Assembly (NCBI RefSeq): GCF_000716335.1
Contig: NZ_KL591013.1
Span: 1-64,000 of the forward strand
Reading direction: 5' to 3'
DNA from: Streptomyces sp. NRRL S-118
GTDB taxonomy: Bacteria; Actinomycetota; Actinomycetes; Streptomycetales; Streptomycetaceae
DNA: 64,000 bases
A program made the translations under genes and the position numbers. Under the pieces are notes generated by a model, which had not been told where the DNA came from, made no database searches, and saw nothing but the letters and a program-made list of their open reading frames with translations. This document shows, in pieces, positions 37,463-44,160 of the stretch; position 1 is the stretch's first letter; every line of letters starts with the position of its first letter.

Positions 37463-38310
37463 CGGTATGCCTCCGTCAGGTGGTCGGGATGGAAGCGGAT
37501 CCGCCACTCCCGTTCGTCGCCCGGGCCCGCCATGACGTTGAGGTAGTACATGGCGTGGCCGGGCGGGGCGATGGACGGGCCGTGCCAGCCGTCCGGTACG
37601 AGGACGGCGTCGCCGGTGCGGACCTCGGCGAGGACGTCGGCGCCGCCGGGGCGGGAGGGGGACACCCGCTGGTAGCCCGCTCCCCCGTGCTCGATCTCGA
37701 AGTAGTAGATCTCCTCCAGCCGGGTCTCCTCGCCGGGGAGGTGCTCGTCGTGCTTGTGCGGCGGGTAGGAGGACCAGTTGCCGCCGGGGGTGAGGACCTC
37801 GACCGCGATGAGCCGGTCGCAGGCGAAGGCGTCGGCGGCGGCGAAGCCCCGCACCTCGCGGGCGCAGGTGCCGCTGCCGCGCGCCTCCAGCGGAACCTCC
37901 GGCGCGGGTCCGTAGCGAGCGGGGAGTCGTCGCTCGCACCTCGCTCCTGCCAGGGCGAACCGGCCCCCCGCGCCGGAGGCGATCTGGGCGTGGGCGTCAC
38001 GCGGCACGTACGCGAAGTCCGTGACGCCGCCGAACACGCTTGTGCGGCCCAGCAGTTCGAAGACCGCGTCCTCGCCGTCGCCCTCCACCCGCACGGTACA
38101 GCCGCCGGACAGCGGAAGCACGATCCACTCGCTGTCGCCGGCGGCGAACCGGTGCGTGCCGCCGGCGCCGAGGTCGAGGACGCGCAGGGCGGAGTAGTCC
38201 CAGCCGGCGTAGCGGGGGTCGACGCGCAGGGCGTAGGGCCCGTGGGCGGCCCGGCCCCGCGGTACGTACAACTGCCGGTCCCGCGGCGGTGGTGACTGCG
38301 GTTCTCGCAT
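37459..38310 (-). CDS. iolB: 5-deoxy-glucuronate isomerase
   Basis: The 283-residue bicupin converts 5-deoxy-D-glucuronate to 2-deoxy-5-keto-gluconate. Family motifs are WDYSALRVLDLGAG, WIVLPLSGGCTV, TPGGNWSSYPPHKHDE (metal His residues) and EEIYYFEI ... VPDGWHGPSIAPPGHAMYYLNVMAG. Length is normal. The ATG at 38310 lies 30 bp after the aldolase-like gene. Overlap with iolD shows one transcript. Confidence 0.95.
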   Translation of the reverse strand: MREPQSPPPRDRQLYVPRGRAAHGPYALRVDPRYAGWDYSALRVLDLGAGGTHRFAAGDSEWIVLPLSGGCTVRVEGDGEDAVFELLGRTSVFGGVTDFAYVPRDAHAQIASGAGGRFALAGARCERRLPARYGPAPEVPLEARGSGTCAREVRGFAAADAFACDRLIAVEVLTPGGNWSSYPPHKHDEHLPGEETRLEEIYYFEIEHGGAGYQRVSPSRPGGADVLAEVRTGDAVLVPDGWHGPSIAPPGHAMYYLNVMAGPGDEREWRIRFHPDHLTEAYR

Positions 38311-38339
38311 GGTCCTTCGTACCCCCTCGGCACGGTGTC

Positions 38340-39224
38340 TCAGAGCAGGCCCACGGCCGTGTCGACGGCGGCGGCCACGTCGCCGCCGGCCGGGTAGAGC
38401 AGGGAGCGTCCGACGACCAGGCCCTGCACGGTGGGCAGCCGCAGGGCCTTGCGCCACCTCTCGTACGCGGCGTCCTGGTCGTCGCCGACCTCTCCGCCGA
38501 GCAGGACGGCGGGCAGTGTCGAGGTCTCCATCACGTGCGCCATGTCGTCGGGGTGCTCGGTGACGGGCACCTTGAGCCAGGTGTACGCGGAGGTGCCCGC
38601 GAGTCCGGAGGCGATGGCGAGGGAGGTGGTGACCGCCTCTGCGCCGAGGTCGTTGCGGAGCCGGCCGTCCGCCTCCCGGCGGCACAGGAACGGCTCGACG
38701 AACACGGGCAGCCGGAGCGCGGCCATCGCGTCGATGGCGCGGGCGGCGGAGTGGAGCGTGGTCAGCGAGCCCGGATCGTTGGGCTCTATGCGCAGCAGCA
38801 GCTTCCCGGCGTCGAAGCGGAGGCGGGCGAGGTCCTGCGGGCGGTGGCCGGTGAACCGGTCGTCGAGCTCGAAGGCGGCCCCGGCGAGGCCGCCGCGGTT
38901 CATGGAGCCCATCACCACCTTGTCCTCCAGGGCGCCGAGGAGGAGCAGGTCGTCGAGGATGTCGGCGGTGGCGAGGACGCCGTCGACGCCGGGGCGCGAC
39001 AGGGCCAGGCAGAGCCGTTCGAGCAGGTCGAGGCGGTTGGCCATGGCGAGCGGGCGGTCGCCGACGGCCAGGGCGCCGCGCGCGGGGTGGTCGGCGGCGA
39101 CGATCATCAGCCGGCCGGAGTCGCCGACGAGCGGCCTGCGCCTGCGGCGCTCCGCGGCCTCGGCCACGGCCTCGGGGTGGCGGGTGCGGACCGCGACGAG
39201 GTGCCCGAGGTCGACGCCGGTCAC
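38340..39224 (-). CDS. Cgl0159-like (beta/alpha)8 aldolase-fold protein of the inositol operon
   Basis: The 294-residue protein is a TIM barrel with MIVAADHPARGALAVGD at the first strand, VDGVLATADILDDLLLLGALEDKVVMGSMNRGGLAG, LLRIEPNDPGSL and AYTWLKVPV, the last giving the Schiff-base-like Lys position. Homologues sit in inositol clusters of corynebacteria and streptomycetes and probably cleave 6-phospho-5-dehydro-2-deoxygluconate in place of IolJ; that role is inferred. GTG at 39224 overlaps the iolC stop (GTGA). Confidence 0.82.
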   Translation of the reverse strand: MTGVDLGHLVAVRTRHPEAVAEAAERRRRRPLVGDSGRLMIVAADHPARGALAVGDRPLAMANRLDLLERLCLALSRPGVDGVLATADILDDLLLLGALEDKVVMGSMNRGGLAGAAFELDDRFTGHRPQDLARLRFDAGKLLLRIEPNDPGSLTTLHSAARAIDAMAALRLPVFVEPFLCRREADGRLRNDLGAEAVTTSLAIASGLAGTSAYTWLKVPVTEHPDDMAHVMETSTLPAVLLGGEVGDDQDAAYERWRKALRLPTVQGLVVGRSLLYPAGGDVAAAVDTAVGLL

Positions 39225-40291
39225 GGCCGTACGCCTTCCGGCCGCCCGCCGTCCGGTCCGGAACCCGCCGGCTCCACGCCGTCCGGTCCGGGGCCCGCCG
39301 GCCGTACGCCGTCCAGCGCGGCGGTGACTTCGTCGGGGCGGGGCATCGCGGAGGAGCACGCGAGGCGGGAGGCGACCAGGGCGCCGGCCGCGTTCGCGAA
39401 CCGCAGGATGCGTTCCAGGTCCCAGCCGGCGAGCAGCCCGTGGCACAGCGCCCCGCCGAACGCGTCTCCGGCCCCGAGTCCGTTGACCACGTCGACCGGG
39501 ACGGGCGGCACGTCGACGGTCCGGCCGTCGGCCGTCATGGCGAGGACGCCCTCGGGGCCCCGTTTGACGACGGCGAGGCGGACGCCCGCGTCGAGCAGGG
39601 CGCGGGCGGCGGCGGCCGGTTCGCGCCGGCCGGTGGCGATCTCGCACTCGTCGAGGTTGCCGACGGCGACAGTGGCGTGCCGCAGCGCCGCGGTGTAGTG
39701 GGTGCGGGCGGCGGCGTCGGCCCCGGCCGTGTCCTTCCAGAGGACGGGGCGCCAGTCGAGGTCGAAGACCGTGATGCCGCGCCGGGCCCGGTGGGCGAGC
39801 GCGGCGATCGTGGCCGTGCGGCTGGGCTCGGCGGACAGGCCGGTGCCGGTCATCCAGAAGACGCGCGCGGCGGCGATCGCCGCGAGGTCGAGCTCGTGCG
39901 CGTGGATCTCCAGGTCGGGGGCCTTGGGGAAGCGGTAGAAGTACAGCGGGAAGTCGTCGGGCGGGAAGATCTCGCAGAAGGTGAGGGGCGTGGGACACCC
40001 CTCCACCGGTGTCACCCAGCGGTCGTCCACACCGAACGCCCGCAGTTCCTGGTGCAGGTACTCGCCGAACGGGTCGGCGCCGGTGCGGGTGATCAGGGCG
40101 CTGCGGCGCCCGAGCCGCGCGGCGGCGACCGCGACGTTGGCGGCGGAGCCGCCGAGGAACTTGCCGAAGGCGTCGACCCGCGCGAGCGGGACCCCGGTCC
40201 GCAGCGGGTACAGGTCCACCCCGATGCGCCCCATGGTGATGAGGTCGTACGGGTCGGCGGGGTCGGTGGGATCGGTCGGGTCGGGTGCCAT
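39221..40291 (-). CDS. iolC: 5-dehydro-2-deoxygluconokinase
   Basis: The 356-residue PfkB-family kinase phosphorylates 2-deoxy-5-keto-gluconate. It shows DLITMGRIGVDLYPLR, LGGSAANVAVAAARLG, the WRPVLWKD element of IolC and the anion hole/catalytic DVVNGLGAGDAFGGAL. ATG at 40291 follows AAGGGGAC; an upstream ATG at 40354 would remove the promoter. A repetitive C-terminal tail (GVRPAGPGPDG, GVEPAGSGPDG, GGRPEGVRP) is species-specific. It is the first gene of the leftward iol operon. Confidence 0.93.
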   Translation of the reverse strand: MAPDPTDPTDPADPYDLITMGRIGVDLYPLRTGVPLARVDAFGKFLGGSAANVAVAAARLGRRSALITRTGADPFGEYLHQELRAFGVDDRWVTPVEGCPTPLTFCEIFPPDDFPLYFYRFPKAPDLEIHAHELDLAAIAAARVFWMTGTGLSAEPSRTATIAALAHRARRGITVFDLDWRPVLWKDTAGADAAARTHYTAALRHATVAVGNLDECEIATGRREPAAAARALLDAGVRLAVVKRGPEGVLAMTADGRTVDVPPVPVDVVNGLGAGDAFGGALCHGLLAGWDLERILRFANAAGALVASRLACSSAMPRPDEVTAALDGVRPAGPGPDGVEPAGSGPDGGRPEGVRP

Positions 40292-40322
40292 CCATGTCCC
40301 CTTCGCGTCGGCGCCGTGGTCA

Positions 40323-40409
40323 GGTCTAGCCGCAGCCGGAGAGCCTGTCAACATTTTGTCCTTACATTCGGACCATCGCTTGACGCCCCGCGGCGGGCGC
40401 CACCAAGCT
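40323..40409. promoter_or_regulatory. divergent iol promoters around a shared element
   Basis: Leftward: minus-strand TTGACA (40351-40346), 17 bp, TAGACC (40328-40323), giving a short leader to iolC. Rightward: TTGACG (40380-40385), 18 bp, CAAGCT (40404-40409), with a start predicted at the iolE-like ATG, so a leaderless mRNA. Between the two -35s is a relatively AT-rich stretch (CATTTTGTCCTTACATTCGGAC) with TGT/ACA and GTCC/GGAC symmetry, likely the operator for an inositol-responsive repressor encoded elsewhere. Confidence 0.6.
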
Positions 40410-40416
40410 GGCCCTC

Positions 40417-41331
40417 ATGACGCCGCTGTCACCTCCGCCGCTGTCGCGCATCCGGATCGGTTCCGCCCCCGACTCATGGGGCGTGTGGTTCGCCGACGAC
40501 CCCCGGCAGGTCCCCTGGGAACGCTTCCTCGACGAGGTCGCCGCGGCCGGTTACGCGTGGATCGAGCTCGGCCCGTACGGGTACCTCCCCACGGATCCGG
40601 TCCGGCTCACCGAGGAGACCGCGCGCCGCGGGCTCAAGGTGTCGGCCGGCACCGTCTTCACCGGGCTGCACCACGGCGAAGCGGTCTGGGAGGAGACCTG
40701 GGCGCACGTCGCCGACAACGCGGCGCTGGCGCGGGCCGCGGGCGCCGGCCATCTCGTCGTGATCCCGTCCTTCTGGCGGGACGACAAGACGGGCCAGGTG
40801 CTGGAGGACCGGACCCTGACGCCGGAGCAGTGGCGCGACCTGACCCGCCTGACGGAGCGCCTGGGGCGGGAGGTGCGGGACCGTTTCGGGCTGCGCGTCG
40901 TCGTCCACCCGCACGCCGACACGCACATCGACAGCGAGGAGAACGTCTCCCGCTTCCTCGACGCCACCGACCCGGAACTGGTGGCGCTGTGCCTGGACAC
41001 CGGGCATTACGCCTACTGCGGCGGGGACAGCGTCAAGCTGATCGAGACGTACGGGGAGCGGATCGGCTACCTCCACCTCAAGCAGGTCGACCCCCGGATC
41101 CTCGCCGAGGTCGTCGCGGAGGGAACGCCGTTCGGGCCGGCCGTCGCACGGGGCGTGATGTGCGAACCCCCGGGCGGGGTCCCCGCGCTGGAACCGGTCC
41201 TGGCGGCGGCCCAGGCCCTGGGCGTCGAGCTGTTCGCCATCGTGGAGCAGGACATGTACCCCTGCCCGCCGGACAAGCCGTACCCCATCGCCGAACGCAC
41301 CCGCCGCTTCCTGCGGTCCTGCGGGGCCTGA
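40417..41331 (+). CDS. iolE: inosose dehydratase/isomerase-like TIM barrel (IolE/IolI family)
   Basis: The 304-residue xylose-isomerase-like TIM barrel has IGSAPDSWGVWF at strand 1, IELGPYGYLP, VVHPHADTHIDS, LCLDTGHYAYCGGD and LHLKQVD, with acidic and His metal ligands in place. In the context of iolB, iolC and iolD it should be 2-keto-myo-inositol dehydratase (IolE), though IolI isomerase cannot be excluded by eye. It is divergent from iolC, with an apparently leaderless start, and is closed by a very strong hairpin. Confidence 0.85.
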   Translation: MTPLSPPPLSRIRIGSAPDSWGVWFADDPRQVPWERFLDEVAAAGYAWIELGPYGYLPTDPVRLTEETARRGLKVSAGTVFTGLHHGEAVWEETWAHVADNAALARAAGAGHLVVIPSFWRDDKTGQVLEDRTLTPEQWRDLTRLTERLGREVRDRFGLRVVVHPHADTHIDSEENVSRFLDATDPELVALCLDTGHYAYCGGDSVKLIETYGERIGYLHLKQVDPRILAEVVAEGTPFGPAVARGVMCEPPGGVPALEPVLAAAQALGVELFAIVEQDMYPCPPDKPYPIAERTRRFLRSCGA

Positions 41332-41349
41332 TCGGCACCCCACGGAGGG

Positions 41350-41411
41350 CCGTCCACGGCAGGCAGGCCCCGCCCGGGGCGGACCGGGCGGGGCCTGCGT
41401 GCCGTGGACGG
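41350..41411. terminator. 28-bp-arm bidirectional terminator
   Basis: Arms 41350-41377 and 41384-41411 pair over 28 bp with one mismatch and a 6-nt loop, between the convergent iolE-like gene and a small secreted-peptide gene. It marks the border between the inositol locus and the RiPP region. Confidence 0.8.
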
Positions 41412-41421
41412 CTGCCTGTTG

Positions 41422-41613
41422 CTACTGCCAGCCCATGTCGTGCTGCGTGGGCTTGTGGCCGTGACCGTGGCCGGCGGAGTGCGGCGCCTTGACCTGGGCG
41501 CCGCCGGGTGCGGGGTGGGGGGCCGCCGCCGCGGGGACGGCGAGCACGGCCGTGGCCACGGCGGACAGTACGGCGGAGGCACAGAGGGCACGGCGGCTGA
41601 TCGTGCGGGTCAT
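41422..41613 (-). CDS. small secreted His-rich peptide, hypothetical
   Basis: The 63-residue product has a clear signal peptide (TRTISRRALCASAVLSAVATAVLAVPAAAA) leaving a mature part of about 30 residues, rich in His and Gly (SAGHGHGHKPTQHDMGWQ). The HGHGHKP stretch could bind Cu(II), Ni(II) or Zn(II); this is inference. A GAAAGG site precedes the ATG at 41613. It is next to the RiPP cluster but transcribed away from it, and its stop abuts the 28-bp-arm hairpin. No known family recognised. Confidence 0.6.
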   Translation of the reverse strand: MTRTISRRALCASAVLSAVATAVLAVPAAAAPHPAPGGAQVKAPHSAGHGHGHKPTQHDMGWQ

Positions 41614-41765
41614 GCGGGGGCCTTTCCGAAATGATGCGACGGGTCGAACGGGCGTGAGCCGACCGGCCGGCCGTCGACGCTGCGGGAGCGGCCGTACCGG
41701 TGCAGGGGAGGAGTGTCCGCCGGACGGGGAGCGCGGGAAAAGACCAACGGCCTGGCCACAAAGGG

Positions 41766-42143
41766 TCATGGCCCAAGGTGTCCAAGCAGTACGGCCGGAT
41801 CGGTGGCCCGGACGTGCACGATCCGCCAGCCGAAGAGGGCCGTGCGGCACGCCTGGACGGCCCGGCGTTCGGCGGCCGCGGCGGAAGGGGCGTGGAGGTA
41901 GACGCCGAGGGACGGGACCGGGCCGGCGCCGGTGTGCGCGCAGGCGTGCTCGACGCCGGCGGCGACGAGGCGGGCGACGGCGTCGGCGGGCAGAGGGCGG
42001 CTGTCGGGGCCGTACAGCCCGACAAGAACGTGGAACACGCGAGCCAACTGTGCCAGTGGTGGCGCAGCGCGGGCGGCCGCGAGCCCGGCCTCTTCCGGCC
42101 CGGACCGGAAGAGGCCGCACGTGTCATCATCGGATTTCCTCAT
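41766..42143 (-). CDS. hypothetical protein divergent from the RiPP regulator
   Basis: The 125-residue product is Ala-rich with no signal peptide or membrane segment: ARVFHVLVGLYGPDSRPLPADAVARLVAAGVEHACAHTG, then PVPSLGVYLHAPSAAAAERRAVQACRTALFGW. I do not recognise a family. The regular mixture of strands and helices and high third-position GC suggest a real gene. The start at 42143 is uncertain since no good ribosome site is visible; it may be leaderless. It shares a 91-bp divergent region with the HTH regulator. Confidence 0.45.
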   Translation of the reverse strand: MRKSDDDTCGLFRSGPEEAGLAAARAAPPLAQLARVFHVLVGLYGPDSRPLPADAVARLVAAGVEHACAHTGAGPVPSLGVYLHAPSAAAAERRAVQACRTALFGWRIVHVRATDPAVLLGHLGP

Positions 42144-42158
42144 GGGGACCCGGGCAGT

Positions 42159-42176
42159 CCGTGTCACCGGACACGG
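42159..42176. promoter_or_regulatory. inverted repeat in the divergent region before the RiPP regulator
   Basis: CCGTGTC-accg-GACACGG is a perfect 7-bp inverted repeat in the 91 bp between the hypothetical gene and the regulator, a candidate operator for autoregulation. Confidence 0.35.
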
Positions 42177-42234
42177 GCATGCCGCACGGACAGACCAGCC
42201 GTGCCGCCGCCCGGGGCGGGAAGGAAGGAAAGGC

Positions 42235-43494
42235 GTGGCAGAGGACGCGACCAGGGCCGGCGGCGAAGACCGGCCCGTACGGACGCCGGGGGGCATGCAG
42301 GACACGCAGAGGGAGCCGGGGGGCCGGGACACGGCCACCCGGGCCGCGCCGGCCGCGGACACGGCGACCGGGGAAGCGGTGAACGGGGAAGCGACGGCCG
42401 CGGACACGGCGGCCGGGGAAGCGGTGAACGGGGACGGGGTGAACGGGGAAGCGGTGGGCACGACGGCCGGTGAGTGGGCGGGCTTCGAGCTGGACCCCGA
42501 GGCGCAGGACGTCTACCGGGCCATGCTGCTCCACCCGCACGACGGCGTGGCGGAGCTGGCGCGGCGCCTGGGCCGCGACCAGGGGCGGATACGGCGGGCA
42601 CTGGACCGGCTGAGCGCGCTGGCGCTGGTCCGTCCCACGGCGCAGGACGCCGACGCGATGCGCGCGGTGAACCCCGAGGTGGGGATGGACACGCTGCTCG
42701 CCCAGCAGCGTGCCGAACTCGCCGCGCAGGAGCAGCGGCTGGCGGAGACCAAGGCCCTGGCCGCACGGCTCGCGGCCGAGTACCACCGGATGCGTCCGTA
42801 CGAGGAGCAGGCCGAGGCCGAGGTGCTGCTGGGGGTGGAGACCGTACGGCAGCGGCTGGCGGAGATCACGCGCGAGGTGCGCGAGGAAGTGCTGTCGTTC
42901 GCGCCCGACGGTGCGCAGACGGAGGAGAACCGGGTCGCCGCGCAGCCCCTCAACCAGCAGCTCCTCGACCGGGGGGTGCGGATGCGCACGGTGTACCTGG
43001 ACAGCATCCGCAACAGTCCGGCGACCGTCGCGCACGCCTCCTGGCTCACCGAGCGGGGCGGCCAGGTCCGGACGGTGCCCTCCCTGCCCACCCGGATGAT
43101 CATCGTCGACCGCCGGCTGGCCGTGGTCCCCGTCGACCCGGAGAACTCCGCCAAGGGCGCCGCCGTCCTGACCGGCACGGGCGTCCTCGCCGCACTGTGC
43201 GCACTGTTCGAGCAGGTGTGGCAGGGCGCGGTCCCGCTGGGCGAGGCGCCGGAGCGGCGGGAGGACGCGCAGGGGCTGACGGGCCAGGAGCGGATGGCGC
43301 TGTGGCTGCTCGCGGAGGGGTACACCGACGAGGCCATCGCCAAGCGGCTCGGTGTCTCGCCCCGCACCGCCCGCCGGCTCGCCAGCGCGCTGATGGAGCG
43401 TCTGGGCGCGCGCAGCCGTTTCCAGGCGGGCGCCCTCGCCGCGAGCCGCGGCTGGCTGCACGAGCAGCCCGGCGGGCGTGCGGACGTCGCGTAG
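42235..43494 (+). CDS. TrmB/LuxR-type regulator of the RiPP cluster
   Basis: The 419-residue protein has a low-complexity N-terminus with repeated GEAVNGE units (DNA repeat about 42,370-42,455). A TrmB-like winged helix follows (DVYRAMLLHPHDGVAELARRLGRDQGRIRRALDRLSALALVRP, from about residue 90), then a coiled coil (LAQQRAELAAQEQRLAETKALAARLAAEY), an effector domain with TRMIIVDRRLAVVPVD, and a C-terminal LuxR HTH (LAEGYTDEAIAKRLGVSPRTARRLASALMERLGA). Such TrmB-LuxR proteins commonly govern Streptomyces RiPP and other clusters. GTG at 42235 follows GGAAGGAAAGGC. It lies 432 bp before the precursor gene and is a paralogue of the 26.9-kb regulator. Confidence 0.8.
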   Translation: MAEDATRAGGEDRPVRTPGGMQDTQREPGGRDTATRAAPAADTATGEAVNGEATAADTAAGEAVNGDGVNGEAVGTTAGEWAGFELDPEAQDVYRAMLLHPHDGVAELARRLGRDQGRIRRALDRLSALALVRPTAQDADAMRAVNPEVGMDTLLAQQRAELAAQEQRLAETKALAARLAAEYHRMRPYEEQAEAEVLLGVETVRQRLAEITREVREEVLSFAPDGAQTEENRVAAQPLNQQLLDRGVRMRTVYLDSIRNSPATVAHASWLTERGGQVRTVPSLPTRMIIVDRRLAVVPVDPENSAKGAAVLTGTGVLAALCALFEQVWQGAVPLGEAPERREDAQGLTGQERMALWLLAEGYTDEAIAKRLGVSPRTARRLASALMERLGARSRFQAGALAASRGWLHEQPGGRADVA

Positions 43495-43926
43495 GGAGCG
43501 TTCGCGAAGCAGCGTCGTCCCCCCGCCCGGCGGGGCCGGCGAGCGTGCGTGCCCGGCGTCGCCGGGCGGACAGGACGTTTACGGACACGACCTGACCGCG
43601 CACGGGCGGGGACGGCCGGAGGAGGGGGCGGGGGCCGGGGTCATGGCGGCCGGGGCGTGCCGCCGCCGCGGCCCGCCGGGGCGCCGCGGCGGAGGGCCGG
43701 GCGCATGCGGACCCCGCCCGCTCCCGGCCGGAAACGACCGGTCCGGTGGGCGGAGCACACGGTTCCGGAGGCGGACGGTTCGGGTCATGGCCGGATAGGG
43801 CCGCGCAAAGGCCCTGGTTGCACGGGCACGGCGGAGGCACAGTGAACTCCGCCGGCCGGGAACGGAAGATCTCTTCCGCTGAGCGGCCGTCGATCACTGA
43901 TCCCTTGTGTCCGAAAGGAGATGAAC
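43495..43926 (+). other. leader region of the RiPP precursor gene
   Basis: This 432-bp gap contains a hairpin at 43663-43692 (10-bp arms), possibly ending the regulator transcript. A weak promoter candidate TTGCAC-N16-CAGTGA lies at 43818-43845. The perfect 16-bp palindrome CGGAAGA-TC-TCTTCCG at 43863-43878, about 50 bp before the precursor start, is a likely operator. No coding sequence is supported. Confidence 0.5.
43863..43878. promoter_or_regulatory. perfect 16-bp palindrome upstream of the precursor gene
   Basis: CGGAAGATCTCTTCCG has perfect 7-bp arms around TC. It is 48 bp upstream of the precursor start codon and downstream of the candidate promoter, where a bound protein would act as roadblock or operator. 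Confidence 0.45.
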
Positions 43927-44064
43927 ATGTCGCAGCAGATCGCCGAGACCGTCGAGGCGCAGGCCGCGCAGACCGTCGAGGTCACCGAGGAGGTGCTCGC
44001 GGAGGAGCTGGAGTTCGACCGCGAGACCCTGAACGACCTGCTCGCCGTCAAGCACCGCTCGTAA
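43927..44064 (+). CDS. RiPP precursor peptide (candidate)
   Basis: This 45-residue peptide is highly acidic in its first 35 residues (SQQIAETVEAQAAQTVE, then VTEEVLAEELEFDRETLNDLL) and abruptly basic at the end (AVKHRS). This is the layout of an amphipathic leader with a short C-terminal core. Of two in-frame ATGs the second, at 43927, is 6 bases from AAAGGAG, so it is the start. A 19-bp-arm hairpin follows, then genes for an oxygenase, a B12-radical SAM enzyme, an E1-like adenylating enzyme, an exporter and an ATP-grasp ligase. Those enzymes need a peptide substrate, and no other small ORF fits as well. LEFDRETLNDL may be the recognition motif; the cleavage site and final core are unknown. 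Confidence 0.75.
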   Translation: MSQQIAETVEAQAAQTVEVTEEVLAEELEFDRETLNDLLAVKHRS

Positions 44065-44092
44065 GCGGACCTCGAAGGTAGACGGTCTCCGT

Positions 44093-44136
44093 CCGCCGTT
44101 TCCGCCGCCCCTCGCAGGGGGCGGCGGAAACGGCGG
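44093..44136 (+). terminator. intercistronic hairpin after the precursor gene
   Basis: A perfect 19-bp inverted repeat (arm CCGCCGTTTCCGCCGCCCC) with a 6-nt loop lies 28 bp after the precursor stop and 24 bp before the next start. It probably stops or slows most transcripts, giving excess precursor over enzyme mRNA, and may protect the short mRNA 3' end. Confidence 0.75.
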
Positions 44137-44160
44137 CGGGCACTGCTGGAGGACGGACCC

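Noticed and set aside
42370-42455. CRISPR-like or satellite repeat
   Set aside because: It is an in-frame low-complexity coding repeat (GEAVNGE units) in the regulator's N-terminus, without spacers.
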